From positions 1 to 64,000 of the forward strand of contig RDXN01000056.1 in the NCBI GenBank assembly GCA_004292855.1: a DNA stretch of 64,000 nucleotides. The letters are read 5' to 3'. Positions 8,744 to 17,858 of the stretch are shown piece by piece. Below the pieces are notes generated by a model that did no database searches, was not told the DNA's origin, and saw only the letters and a list, made by a program, of their open reading frames with translations. Source of the DNA: Cytophagales bacterium (GTDB lineage: Bacteria; Bacteroidota; Bacteroidia; Cytophagales; Spirosomataceae). The position numbers and the translations under genes are program-made. The stretch's first letter is position 1; each line of letters begins with the position of its first letter.

Positions 8744-9562
8744 TCAGCCAAAAATATTTCTGAGTCCTGCCCGAACTTTAGGCACGTTGTACCGCCTTAT
8801 CAACGCTCCAATGCTTCGACGTAACCAGAAATAACTCATCACCCAATTGCGTCCCGCCCCGTTAAACAGTCGGCGATGTACCCGCTGCATTTCGGAATAG
8901 CCTCGCTTTAATTGATTCTCGCTGACGCCATCTCCCCCAAAGTCACAAACGACTACGCTCATTGACTCATGAGGAATCCCAGCTAAAGCTAGTTTAAGAT
9001 TCAATTCGTAATCGGACGATATTTTTAGGTTCTCATCATACAGGATATCATTAAAAATTTCCCTTCTATAAAACATACCTTGATGATGTACCTGATGACG
9101 CATTAGATATGGTGATCCAAAAAGAGGTTGTAACGTATAACCTTGCTTGATGCATCTCACGTCGCCAACTAAAACCTGAGTAGTATTGCGACACGTCGTC
9201 AATATACCGATGACTTCTTGTAGCGTGTTAGGGGCGTGCAGTTTATCGTCAGCTCCCATAAAATAAAGCCATTGACCAGTTGAAGATTTCACACCAGTGT
9301 TCAAACCCGCATAAAGTCCAAGTCCCGGAACTACCTTGACAACCTTGTTTTTAATCGAGCTGCCTTGAATAATCTGCACCGTGTTGTCAACACTACCACC
9401 ATCTACAATTACTAATTCGTAATCGGTGAATATTTGCTGTTCGATGCTGCGTAAACTATCCGCAATTGTCTTTGCACCGTTTAGAACAGTTATGATGATT
9501 GAAATAAACGGCTGGCTGTTTGTTGAATGTGCAATAGATGAGGCTTTAAACACGGTGTCCAT
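8744..9562 (-). CDS. GT2 glycosyltransferase (WcaA-like)
   Basis: A 272-residue family 2 transferase with ISIIITVLNGAKTI, LVIVDGGSVDNT, a GLYAGLNTG stretch and FMGADDKLHAP as the GDD-type metal site. It belongs to the subgroup whose core reads IDGGSTDGT then D-x-G-I-Y-D-A-M-N-K-G; here the second motif is degenerate (GLGLYAGLNTGV). The first 17 bases of its reading frame overlap the 3' end of the preceding GT2 gene, so the two are probably coupled. It is one of three related GT2 genes in this part of the cluster. The sugar and linkage cannot be read from the sequence. Confidence 0.8.
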   Translation of the reverse strand: MDTVFKASSIAHSTNSQPFISIIITVLNGAKTIADSLRSIEQQIFTDYELVIVDGGSVDNTVQIIQGSSIKNKVVKVVPGLGLYAGLNTGVKSSTGQWLYFMGADDKLHAPNTLQEVIGILTTCRNTTQVLVGDVRCIKQGYTLQPLFGSPYLMRHQVHHQGMFYRREIFNDILYDENLKISSDYELNLKLALAGIPHESMSVVVCDFGGDGVSENQLKRGYSEMQRVHRRLFNGAGRNWVMSYFWLRRSIGALIRRYNVPKVRAGLRNIFG

Positions 9563-10283
9563 ACAGAAAAAATCGTAACCGTTTTTGGGCGTAGTAAAGT
9601 CCCAAAAACGCTGATAAGAACTTTTGCTTCCACTTGTTTTCTACATACCGCTCACGCACTCGATTCGTTTCTTTCAACGAACGAGAGAGTTCGCTACTTG
9701 CTCCTCCTGTAGCACAGTCAGCAATAACTACGGGTAGATAAAGCGTTTTCGTTTTGTTGACGTACAACCGCAGATGAATGTCGTATTCAGATACGATTGT
9801 CAGTGTCGGGTCATAACGATATTGATCGAACAGAGTTCTATTATAAAACGCACTCTGGTGGTGAACAGTATTTTGCAACACTGTCCTTGGCCCTAAGAAC
9901 GAGCAATACTCATGGCCATTGTCAAACAATATATTTCCGTACACTAAACTGAACGACTTGTTTAAGTGCGGTTGTAGTTGCTTGATAATACCGGGACGCA
10001 AAGTGTCGTCGCCACCCAAAAAGTAGACCCACTGTCCCTTTGCCCGATCTATACCTTTATTCATAGCATCGTAGATCCCCCTATCAGGTTCACTAATCCA
10101 CCCTGCTAATTTGCCCTCATAGCCCTGTATTATTTCGATTGAACCATCTGTGCTTCCTCCATCAATTATCCAATATTCGACCAACCCTTCGTCTTGACTA
10201 ATAACGCTTTGAATTGTTTTTTCTAGAGTCTTGCTGGCATTATAAACAACCGTAATCACTGATACCAACGGGCAATTCGTCAT
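9546..10283 (-). CDS. GT2 glycosyltransferase (WcaA-like)
   Basis: A 245-residue family 2 transferase. VSVITVVYNASKTL, WIIDGGSTDGSIEII, ISEPDRGIYDAMNKG and FLGGDDTLRP are the complete signature of the SEPD-x-GIYDAMNKG subgroup found in exopolysaccharide clusters. It is close in motif order to the oppositely oriented GT2 gene that starts at 10427. It leads a leftward group of five genes (three further GT2s and the polymerase). A TAATTTTG minus-7 element lies upstream on the same strand. It probably acts in the cytoplasm on a lipid-linked acceptor. Confidence 0.82.
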   Translation of the reverse strand: MTNCPLVSVITVVYNASKTLEKTIQSVISQDEGLVEYWIIDGGSTDGSIEIIQGYEGKLAGWISEPDRGIYDAMNKGIDRAKGQWVYFLGGDDTLRPGIIKQLQPHLNKSFSLVYGNILFDNGHEYCSFLGPRTVLQNTVHHQSAFYNRTLFDQYRYDPTLTIVSEYDIHLRLYVNKTKTLYLPVVIADCATGGASSELSRSLKETNRVRERYVENKWKQKFLSAFLGLYYAQKRLRFFLYGHRV

Positions 10284-10308
10284 ATAGACCTAAGTTAAAT
10301 TAGCATCA

Positions 10309-10316
10309 CAAAATTA
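10309..10316 (-). promoter_or_regulatory. Minus-7 promoter element for the left GT2/Wzy group
   Basis: On the minus strand this reads TAATTTTG, a match to TAnnTTTG, about 25 bases before the ATG of the GT2 gene. A minus-33 box at the usual distance was not seen. It would start the left half of the cluster separately from the exporter promoter, which is needed because a gene in the opposite direction lies between them. Confidence 0.45.
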
Positions 10317-10426
10317 AAGGTTGCTGATCTATCCCCATAATTAAAGATTGTCAAGCAGTTGTTTGGGTATATCCTTCAGGCAGTTAATTTTATGTTTTAC
10401 TAGACCTATATGGTCCTCTAATCGTT

Positions 10427-11236
10427 ATGAACGAAGGTTTTGCCAATCATAAAATAATTACTGAGGCTAACAGTCTGCCTACAATTACTGTCATCATTGC
10501 TACGTACAATGCGGAAACCTACTTAGCGGGATGCATTCAAAGTGTCTTAGAACAGTCTTATCCCTACTACGAGCTGTTTATTATTGACGGAGGTTCGACC
10601 GACCGTACACTGTCTATAATTGAACAGTACAAACACCATATTGCGTATTGGACTAGTGAACCGGATCAGGGCATTTATGACGCTTGGAATAAGGGCATCC
10701 GCAAAGCAACCGGATCATGGATTGCATTTATCGGCTCAGACGACCTATTGTACCCTAATGCTCTTCAAACATTCGTTGACCATATTTTGGCTCATCCCAA
10801 ACAAAATCAACTGGAATTCATTTCATCGACTATTGAATTGGTTGATGAAAATTTATCACCCATTCGGGTTGTTGGTGATGCCTGGTCGTGGGATAAGTTC
10901 AGTCGATTTATGAACACTTGGCATGTTGGGGCATTTCACTCCTCAAGACTATTTTCGACCTATGGTTTGTTCAATACATCTTACAAAATATCGGGGGACT
11001 ACGAACTATTACTTAGAGCAAACGACCGTTTAGTTACGTCTTTCGTCCCTGTGAACACGGTCAGGATGCGAACAGGTGGTGTAAGTAATGTTAATTTAAT
11101 CAGAGCAAGCGAAGAGACATATCGGGCTAAAGTTGCTAATAAAGTTATTTCACCAATAAAGGGCTATGTGTTAAAATATATAGATCGATTCCGTTTGGAA
11201 GTACGCAAAAGAACAAACGGAAAATTCCTTTTATAA
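10427..11236 (+). CDS. GT2 glycosyltransferase, inverted within the cluster
   Basis: A 269-residue family 2 transferase with PTITVIIATYNAETYL, FIIDGGSTDRTLSII, SEPDQGIYDAWNKG and FIGSDDLLYPNAL. It is a relative of the two GT2 genes to its left, with Trp replacing Met in the AMNKG motif. It is the only rightward gene between about 5.8 and 17.8 kb, and its 3' end overlaps the convergent unrecognised gene by 6 bases, so the inversion is tightly fitted. The 143-base gap before it must hold promoters for both directions. The function is probably addition of one sugar to the repeat unit. Confidence 0.82.
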   Translation: MNEGFANHKIITEANSLPTITVIIATYNAETYLAGCIQSVLEQSYPYYELFIIDGGSTDRTLSIIEQYKHHIAYWTSEPDQGIYDAWNKGIRKATGSWIAFIGSDDLLYPNALQTFVDHILAHPKQNQLEFISSTIELVDENLSPIRVVGDAWSWDKFSRFMNTWHVGAFHSSRLFSTYGLFNTSYKISGDYELLLRANDRLVTSFVPVNTVRMRTGGVSNVNLIRASEETYRAKVANKVISPIKGYVLKYIDRFRLEVRKRTNGKFLL

Positions 11237-11953
11237 ATAATTATTTCTCAGCATTCTATGAGTTAATTTAAGAATTATGTTCCCTTTAAACCGACTAAAT
11301 ATTGTGTTTTGATATTTTACGTCATTCGTTCCAGATATGCCTTCACAAACTGGATATCTATTTGGGGGTAACCACACCTTACCATCAGATATAGATTGAT
11401 GTACAGCCCTTGCAAGCGCGTGTTCGAAATAAATACCTTCTGATTCACTAATTATATCAAGTTTTTTTGCAAAATAGACCATGAAGAAATCTTTGTGTGC
11501 TACAAAAAACCGCGAATCCGCAAACTGTAAAAACTGCTTCAACCAAGCCATCACATATGGCTTTTGCAGAGTGAACTCTTCGATTATCATCGCGGCATTC
11601 GTGATGTACTGTCTTCCAGAAGCTTTTGCTATAACACGGCTGGATTTGATGAGATGAGATGTTACTATGGCGTGCATTATTATCTCGGCTTCCCCATGGC
11701 TTTTACCCAAATGGCTTTGAGTGCTTTTGAATTTAATATACTCAGAGTTTGGGTTCTCACTGAATAATTTATCCAGTGAAACCGAATTATAGTTGCTGTT
11801 TTCAACGAATACGACTGGATAACCAAGCTTTATCCACTTCTGAATTGCATTGCAGTAATCGGCTTCTCTCAAAGATGGATTAGTTCGCTTCAAGTTTGGT
11901 ACATTTTCAGGGGAAACTGTACCAGTAAGAAATATTACGATGTCGTTATTCAT
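11231..11953 (-). CDS. Unrecognised polysaccharide-locus protein, possibly GT-A-like
   Basis: A 240-residue soluble protein that I do not recognise as a named family. It opens with IVIFLTGTVSPENVP and YPVVFVENSN, has a conserved-looking GKSHGEAEIIMHA helix, then RVIAKASGRQYITNAAMI and DSRFFVAHKDFFMVYF. The pattern K-x-S/T-G-R-Y followed by a D-x-R-F-F segment is seen in some GT-A-type sugar transferases of capsule clusters, so a divergent glycosyltransferase is the best guess. Its start overlaps the 3' end of the methyltransferase gene by 8 bases, which places it in the same operon as the flippase. The assignment to the polysaccharide pathway rests mainly on that position. Confidence 0.45.
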   Translation of the reverse strand: MNNDIVIFLTGTVSPENVPNLKRTNPSLREADYCNAIQKWIKLGYPVVFVENSNYNSVSLDKLFSENPNSEYIKFKSTQSHLGKSHGEAEIIMHAIVTSHLIKSSRVIAKASGRQYITNAAMIIEEFTLQKPYVMAWLKQFLQFADSRFFVAHKDFFMVYFAKKLDIISESEGIYFEHALARAVHQSISDGKVWLPPNRYPVCEGISGTNDVKYQNTIFSRFKGNIILKLTHRMLRNNYL

Positions 11954-12947
11954 CTTTTTTACTTAAAATGGCACACAAACGGTCACTAACCGAGAGGTTC
12001 TCTCGGTACTGCGACTTTTGAAATTTAGACTTTAAATCTTGCCATTGGGAGAGTAAGCCGTAATCAATCAAATTTCGTCTGATGACATATCGTAGACCAT
12101 TATGGGGGACTTCAAATAGAATATCACCCTCTGATGATAATGTTTGCTTACGCCATGGATCGCCGTAGACTCGTTCCTGCTTTATTTTAACCTGATACTT
12201 TGTAAAATCTGCAAAGCGTACGTTCAGTGAGAGTTTGTCACTGATACACACAAAACTTTTCTCGGAAAGCCACCAAAGATGTACAGGGGGTAGTTCAGTA
12301 TCCCAGTATTTTTCGTGAGATACCACAGAATGCTTATTAGGAGTTGTTACAAGAATACGGCCTTTTGGCAAAAGGAGTTTTGTTAGTGAGTTAATAAAGC
12401 CTACTGGATCAGGAACGTGTTCAATTACTTCAGTTAGAATAATTATGTCATACTGTTTCAGTGGGTTTTGAGCAAGTTGGTAAATATCTGCTTGAGAATA
12501 GTATGCACCATATCTTTTAATTGCTTCATCAACAGCTTTATGCGATATATCAACCCCTTCTGCATTGAATCCCTCCTTTACGAGCGCATATGTTAAGTAT
12601 CCTAATCCACAACCAACTTCTAATATTTTAGCATCTGTGTCGGTCGATTGATTTTTGAGATAATCATAAATCGCCCAATACGTGTCCTCTGTTTCTGCAA
12701 GGAACAAAAACGGATTTCTCACCTTTAAGACGTCTTCTGCAAAGCGATGATATCGGCTGTAGCCAGGCAACTGTTCGGCTTTTGAATAGATGACGTTGTA
12801 TAAATTATCGTCAATTTGAAGAGGGGATGCGTATGAGGCATCACAGTGTGAGCAGTAGTGAATATTATAGGTTGAACCTTCTTGATATCCAATTAAGGAC
12901 TCGTATACAAGTTCTGCCTCTTGGTAGCACAATGAGCAATGTGTCAT
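11946..12947 (-). CDS. Class I SAM methyltransferase with N-terminal zinc ribbon
   Basis: A 333-residue protein. Cys4, Cys7, Cys32 and Cys35 form two CxxC pairs, a probable zinc knuckle. The Rossmann-fold SAM motif ILEVGCGLGYLTYAL follows at about residues 105-120, and IILTEVIEHVPDP at about residue 175 is the post-II segment of the Methyltransf_11/13 type. This architecture is common in sugar C- or O-methyltransferases of O-antigen clusters, so it probably methylates a sugar of the repeat unit. Its ATG overlaps the stop of the flippase gene by 4 bases (ATGA type), showing translational coupling. The methylated position is unknown. Confidence 0.75.
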   Translation of the reverse strand: MTHCSLCYQEAELVYESLIGYQEGSTYNIHYCSHCDASYASPLQIDDNLYNVIYSKAEQLPGYSRYHRFAEDVLKVRNPFLFLAETEDTYWAIYDYLKNQSTDTDAKILEVGCGLGYLTYALVKEGFNAEGVDISHKAVDEAIKRYGAYYSQADIYQLAQNPLKQYDIIILTEVIEHVPDPVGFINSLTKLLLPKGRILVTTPNKHSVVSHEKYWDTELPPVHLWWLSEKSFVCISDKLSLNVRFADFTKYQVKIKQERVYGDPWRKQTLSSEGDILFEVPHNGLRYVIRRNLIDYGLLSQWQDLKSKFQKSQYRENLSVSDRLCAILSKKDE

Positions 12948-14272
12948 ATTAATTTTTTAGACCTTAGAACAAACAAACAAGGAATTATGTACAAAACAAA
13001 CATCGGCAGAGTGGTGCTCCAAAATACACCAGAGACTCCAAATACCTTAGTCACCCAAAGTTTTGATAGTAACGCAACAACTACGGCGATAACGTAGAGT
13101 ATTGTCTTTGTTTTGATTAATGAACTCGACAACATGATATAAGATAACGCGCACCCAATATTAGCGTATAACAACATAAATATTGCCACTGATAGTATAA
13201 CATCACTGCTTATAAAAACATCATTGCCGAGCCACACGGTTATCAAATTATTACCAAACAAGTAGGTAAATAGTGCTGTGAGAATAGCCAAACCGAGAGC
13301 TATTGTTAACAACTTATTTATTGAGCTTTTGACCCAAGCACGATCATTATTGACCATTGCCTCATTAATTGCAGGAGTGATAAAAGGAGCAGAAGCTTCT
13401 AGTGGCAACAGAAAAAGTACAACTAGTTTATATACAATGTTAAACTCCGTTACCTTATCTGGACCATAATAGTGGACTAAAACCAAATTATTAGAAACAA
13501 ATAGCAAGAGGCTCAATAATTGTACTAAGAAAAAGAAAGAACTTTCTTTTAATATCCCCCTGATTACCTGAAAATCAATCAAATTGAATCGTGGAAACAA
13601 CCAGTTCTCTTTTTTAATAAAATGATGAATAAAATTGAATAATAGAAAAAGTGAGTTTGATCCATATATACACAATATGACTACGGGAGTTGAAGCATTT
13701 TGCGTGTAAGCAATATATAGAAGGATGATCCCAAGCAGGTTTCCCCCGGTAATCCAGAAATTGGTAATGTACCCTTTTTGCGCTCCTATTTGTATTTTTT
13801 GTACAATAGAAAAAGGAATAACAATTAAGATGCATATCGCAAACAGTATAACTGACAAGTTAACTTCAGCTTTTGCTGCTGGAGAACTTAAGTGCAGTGC
13901 ATGCACCCAATCAATATACAAAAAAGCAACGAGAAATACGGAGAGTATAAGTATCGCTGTGGTGGTAAGAAAAAAGAACGCACTAGAGATAACTTTGTGC
14001 AACGCTCTTTCATCCCCAATTAAGAGAGGTATCTTACTTTGCAATCCAAATCCTAAACCCAAATCTGCAAACGTTATTAACGTCGATATAGAAGTTATTG
14101 TAAGCATCATTCCATATCGCTCTTTTCCAATACAGTTATAGATCAGAGGCAAGGAAGCAACAGCAACTATTATATTCACCAACTTACTTGTGACACTACT
14201 AATAGCAGCATAAAAAAAGAGTCGCTCCCTCTTGTGAAATTTCGACGTTATATGATTGTAAAGTGCTAACAT
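12944..14272 (-). CDS. Wzx-type polysaccharide flippase (MOP superfamily)
   Basis: A 442-residue membrane protein with about 12 to 14 hydrophobic segments. The N-terminal region SKLVNIIVAVASLPLIYN then ERYGMMLTITSI is the hallmark of the polysaccharide-synthase branch of the MOP flippases. These proteins move undecaprenyl-linked repeat units across the inner membrane. It lies between the Wzz gene (63-base gap) and the methyltransferase gene (4-base overlap). Base composition is strongly A+T-rich, like the rest of the cluster to its left. Family assignment is firm; the exact glycan carried is not known. Confidence 0.82.
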   Translation of the reverse strand: MLALYNHITSKFHKRERLFFYAAISSVTSKLVNIIVAVASLPLIYNCIGKERYGMMLTITSISTLITFADLGLGFGLQSKIPLLIGDERALHKVISSAFFFLTTTAILILSVFLVAFLYIDWVHALHLSSPAAKAEVNLSVILFAICILIVIPFSIVQKIQIGAQKGYITNFWITGGNLLGIILLYIAYTQNASTPVVILCIYGSNSLFLLFNFIHHFIKKENWLFPRFNLIDFQVIRGILKESSFFFLVQLLSLLLFVSNNLVLVHYYGPDKVTEFNIVYKLVVLFLLPLEASAPFITPAINEAMVNNDRAWVKSSINKLLTIALGLAILTALFTYLFGNNLITVWLGNDVFISSDVILSVAIFMLLYANIGCALSYIMLSSSLIKTKTILYVIAVVVALLSKLWVTKVFGVSGVFWSTTLPMFVLYIIPCLFVLRSKKLI

Positions 14273-14335
14273 TTAATTACAACAGGAACAACACAAATTT
14301 TCAGCTTCCATCTCTTACGCTGGGAGTTCAATATG

Positions 14336-15418
14336 TTATCTGTACGGTTTAGACAATTGCTTTGCGACATTTATGCATAATGCCAGCACCACTCCAACCA
14401 CAGCAAAACCCGCCATGATCATCGTCCGCTTTGGGCCACTCTTCTTCAGTGGCACCTTGACCGGTTCGAGTGTTTTGAAAATAGGGGTCTCTTCCTGAAC
14501 CTTTATCTTGGCCATTTCCAATTGTTTGGAAAGGTTGTTATAAAGATCTTGAGCCAGCATAAACTCAGCCTGAATTCGTTGCTCTTCGATTTTTGCGGTG
14601 TTTAGAAAAAGGCTTCTGTTTCGGTCGCGGTAGCTCGATAGTGTCACTTCAGCTTCCTGATATCGACGCTTAGAAGCAGCTACCTGACGATTAAGAAATT
14701 CAACCTGTTGCCGTGCTTTCTCAGTTCTGTAAGCAATGGCATAGTTCGTTAAGTAGTCTAAGGTTCGTTTAGCAACAGTAGCTGCAACAACAGGGTCAGG
14801 CATTGTGGCCGAAAGCGCGATTATACCCGATTTTTTGTCGTACTGAGCCGTAACACGACTTTGAATCTCCTTCACGCGCTCGTCTTGATGCTTGGTTATC
14901 ACTAAAGCCCCAATTGTATGTTTTGGGTCGAGTAGCTCCTGTTTCTCCGAACTACCAGAGCTAAATAGACCAGAAAACCAGTTTGCCCAGTTTCCAGCGT
15001 TGTGTTGGCTTAAAAAAGCATCCAATGTTTGGGTCTTTTTAAACTCCTTTGAGAAAACAGGTTGCTCCAGCAGATTAAGGGCGAAGGGCACAGTCTGAAT
15101 TACATTTGGGTACAAATCGGGGCGAATGGCATCACTCCCTGCTGACAGGTTGTCTATGTTGATGCCCGCCAAACCAGCGAGAGACCCCAAGCCACCCAAC
15201 CCGCCTGCTTTCCCTTGAATTTCAGGCATTACTGTGACTTGCGAATTATATTCGTTCGATTTGGAAAAGGCAAAGAGTGCCCCCAAAATCAACCCTACGA
15301 AACCCCCGATGAACATGGCTCGTCGGTTACGTTTGAAGAAATTAGCAATATCACTGACTCGAATTTCGATCAGTTCTTCGTCGTTGAGTGTGGTATTCGT
15401 TCTCCCTATATCGGACAT
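14336..15418 (-). CDS. Wzz-type chain-length / co-polymerase protein
   Basis: A 360-residue inner-membrane protein of the Wzz superfamily. A cytoplasmic N-terminus (ELIEIRVSDIANFFKRN) precedes one membrane segment (about residues 35-53); a long periplasmic region with coiled-coil-forming helices (about 200-300, with EVTLSSYRDRNRSLFL) is followed by the Pro-rich PLKKSGPKR and a second membrane segment near the C-terminus. No cytoplasmic tyrosine-kinase domain is fused, unlike Wzc. It starts 12 bases after the exporter stop codon and is surely co-transcribed with it. It is expected to set polymer length together with the Wzy-like polymerase and the SLBB exporter. Confidence 0.82.
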   Translation of the reverse strand: MSDIGRTNTTLNDEELIEIRVSDIANFFKRNRRAMFIGGFVGLILGALFAFSKSNEYNSQVTVMPEIQGKAGGLGGLGSLAGLAGINIDNLSAGSDAIRPDLYPNVIQTVPFALNLLEQPVFSKEFKKTQTLDAFLSQHNAGNWANWFSGLFSSGSSEKQELLDPKHTIGALVITKHQDERVKEIQSRVTAQYDKKSGIIALSATMPDPVVAATVAKRTLDYLTNYAIAYRTEKARQQVEFLNRQVAASKRRYQEAEVTLSSYRDRNRSLFLNTAKIEEQRIQAEFMLAQDLYNNLSKQLEMAKIKVQEETPIFKTLEPVKVPLKKSGPKRTMIMAGFAVVGVVLALCINVAKQLSKPYR

Positions 15419-15430
15419 TACGTCTAACGT

Positions 15431-17827
15431 TTATGGCGTTCGTGAGAGATTAATCAATACTGTGGCTGCTGTAGCTGCCAGAGTTCCAATAAGCGACAAT
15501 ATTCCTATTCGTTCAGTCGGCGATAATCGTTTGTCCTCCAAGGGCTTAAATGGCACCACAATTGTTGCACCCGGCTCTACTTTGGAGGTACGACCAACAT
15601 CTTTGCGACCATTCTGGTAAGCGATGTACGTCTTCTTACGTCGGGCATTTTCGGTGTAGCCGCCCGCTTGCCGGATATAATCGTCAACGCGGGCACCTTT
15701 TTCATAATTCACTAAAACAGGGTTCAAAACTGCACCCTGAACGGCCACTACTTCTGAGATACGCGAAACCATCAATGTATCGCCCACTTCGAGCAAGAGG
15801 TTCTGTTCGCCAGTGGGATTGTCGAGGATAGCCCGCAGATCAACCGCCACTAACGAACCCCGGCGTTTGAACTGGGCACCGGCTAGATAGGCCGAGCTTT
15901 TCAGACCACCAGCCAGTTTAATCAAATCAGCGATGCGTTCTGTACGGTTGAGCACGGCGTAGTTGCCAGGGTACATCACCTCGCCAGTTACGAACACGCG
16001 TTGCTGGGCTTCATAGTTGGGGGCTACGCGAATCGCGACAATGTCGAACGGTTCGAGAGCGAAGGTTTGAGCGTCGTTGCCGATGCGCAAGCCCTGATCA
16101 ATGGTGAACGAGAAAATTTGTACCGTATTGAAGGGCGCACTTCCCGTCGTGACAGTGTCTTTGCGAATCCGGCGGGATACCTCGATACGCGAAGCTGAGG
16201 CCCCTTCCTGAAAACCACCCGCCTGCGCAATCAGGTCCGAAACGCTCATGTTATTCACGAATCCGTATTGACCAGCTTTATTGATGGCCCCTTCGATACT
16301 GACCGAATAGGTCTCCCGAAGGTTGCGTACCGACTGAATCACCACGCTGTCCTGACGAAGCAGGGGAATGTCGGCTTGCTCACCCCGGAGCAACCGGCCC
16401 ACGTCGAACGGGATGTTTTCGGTATCCATGTTGTCGCGCTCCCTGAATATGTTTGCTCGGTTCGTGAAGGCATCTTTGCGCAGCCCCTCGGCCCGTTGAA
16501 TCAACTCTTTGACCGTACCCAGACCGGGTTCGAGGGCAAACTCGCCGGGGCGCATCACGGCACCGGTAATCTGGACACGGTTCTCGTAGCGTTCGAGAAT
16601 GCGGCCAACCGTATATTTGTCGCCCCGCTGCGGCATAAACGTAGCCTGATCGGGTTCGGTGATTGTAAAGATTTTACGTTCACGCGGGGTGTTGCGCCGG
16701 AGTGAGATCGAGGCCGTGTAGGCTTCGTCGGTGTAGCCACCGGCAAAGGCAAGTACGGTTTTGAGGTTCTCGTTAGGCAGCACCTCATAAATGGCCGGTC
16801 GGCGAACTTCACCTGCTAGCTCAATGCGTACACCATAGTCGGCCACGCGGATTACGTCCTGATCCTGTAAGCGAATGTTGTCGCTTTGGTCGGCGCGGAG
16901 CAAAAAATCGTAGAGGTCGATGGTACGGACGACCTTGTTGCCACGCACAATACTGATTTTACGGAACGATCCGGTTTCAGGATTCGGGCCACCCGCCAAA
17001 TACAGCGCGTTGAACGCCGATGCCAGCGAGGGAACTGTGTAGGTGCCGGGCCGGACCACCTCGCCTACGAGCGTGACCCGGATGCTACGGATTTGCCCCA
17101 ACGAGATGGTGGCGTAGGTGCCGCTTCCAGGCCGGTTCAGGCCCTGATATGCCTGACGTAGGCGGTTTACGATGCGTTGTTCAGCCGCTTCGACCGTAAG
17201 GCCCGACACAAAAATGGGAGCCAGATTCTGTACTTTGATAGAGCCTTCGGGACTAACGCGCAATTTATAATTGTCGGCGGAGGCCCCGTAGATGTCGATG
17301 ATTATCTCATCGTCGGGGCCAATTACATAGCCGCGCGGGGTGGCAATACGCAGATTTGGCTCAAACGACAGGCTGGCATTCTGGAATAACGACGCCCCAA
17401 AAACCACAGGGCGACGGATGGAGTCGAGTCGGGGCAGCAGAACAGTGTCGCTTGTAGGGCGCGAAAGGTCGCCGGGCAAACCACGCACAATCCCTGTGTC
17501 GGCAATAGCTTGGCCGGTTTGTCGGGTCGATTGGGTACGTATTTGGGCAATGCGTCGGCGCATTTTAGCAACGTCGTCTAAAGTATAGCCCTGATTCATA
17601 GCGGCCTGCTCAATCTGAATCTCGGTCAGGCCACTTGCCTGTGCTTTACGGTAAAACTCGGCCACCTGCTCGTCGGACAACTGATCAACCCGCGAAGGCG
17701 TCTGTTGTGCCAGGGCGGTTCCTGTCAAGCAGATTATCCCAATCAGAACCAGCAGCAGGCGGGTGTATTGGTGTTGTAAATGGTTAATAACTGACAATTT
17801 GTCGGAATCGGTCAAGAATGATGACAA
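15431..17827 (-). CDS. Outer-membrane polysaccharide exporter with multiple SLBB domains (Wza-like)
   Basis: A 798-residue secreted protein with a hydrophobic signal at about residues 23-40 (LLLVLIGIICLTGTALAQ). A Poly_export domain begins at about residue 165 (GYVIGPDDEIIIDIYG). About six SLBB-like repeats follow, each opening like VTLVGEVVRPGTY, IELAGEVRRPAIYEV, VQITGAVMRPGEF, VSIEGAINKAGQYG, VFVTGEVMYPGNY and VAVQGAVLNPVLV. A hydrophobic C-terminal helix (LSLIGTLAATAATVLI) may span or insert in the outer membrane. Wza has fewer SLBB repeats (about 380 residues); long multi-SLBB forms are common in Bacteroidota. It is the first gene of the leftward operon behind a TATATTTG element, and its base composition is G+C-richer than that of the genes that follow. 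Confidence 0.85.
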   Translation of the reverse strand: MSSFLTDSDKLSVINHLQHQYTRLLLVLIGIICLTGTALAQQTPSRVDQLSDEQVAEFYRKAQASGLTEIQIEQAAMNQGYTLDDVAKMRRRIAQIRTQSTRQTGQAIADTGIVRGLPGDLSRPTSDTVLLPRLDSIRRPVVFGASLFQNASLSFEPNLRIATPRGYVIGPDDEIIIDIYGASADNYKLRVSPEGSIKVQNLAPIFVSGLTVEAAEQRIVNRLRQAYQGLNRPGSGTYATISLGQIRSIRVTLVGEVVRPGTYTVPSLASAFNALYLAGGPNPETGSFRKISIVRGNKVVRTIDLYDFLLRADQSDNIRLQDQDVIRVADYGVRIELAGEVRRPAIYEVLPNENLKTVLAFAGGYTDEAYTASISLRRNTPRERKIFTITEPDQATFMPQRGDKYTVGRILERYENRVQITGAVMRPGEFALEPGLGTVKELIQRAEGLRKDAFTNRANIFRERDNMDTENIPFDVGRLLRGEQADIPLLRQDSVVIQSVRNLRETYSVSIEGAINKAGQYGFVNNMSVSDLIAQAGGFQEGASASRIEVSRRIRKDTVTTGSAPFNTVQIFSFTIDQGLRIGNDAQTFALEPFDIVAIRVAPNYEAQQRVFVTGEVMYPGNYAVLNRTERIADLIKLAGGLKSSAYLAGAQFKRRGSLVAVDLRAILDNPTGEQNLLLEVGDTLMVSRISEVVAVQGAVLNPVLVNYEKGARVDDYIRQAGGYTENARRKKTYIAYQNGRKDVGRTSKVEPGATIVVPFKPLEDKRLSPTERIGILSLIGTLAATAATVLINLSRTP

Positions 17828-17850
17828 ACGAGTAATCTCGTACTGAAAAG

Positions 17851-17858
17851 CAAATATA
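17851..17858 (-). promoter_or_regulatory. Minus-7 promoter element of the exporter operon
   Basis: On the minus strand this reads TATATTTG, a perfect TAnnTTTG match, with the exporter ATG about 24 bases downstream. No clear minus-33 TTG was seen at the usual spacing. It would drive at least the exporter, Wzz, flippase and methyltransferase genes. Confidence 0.55.
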
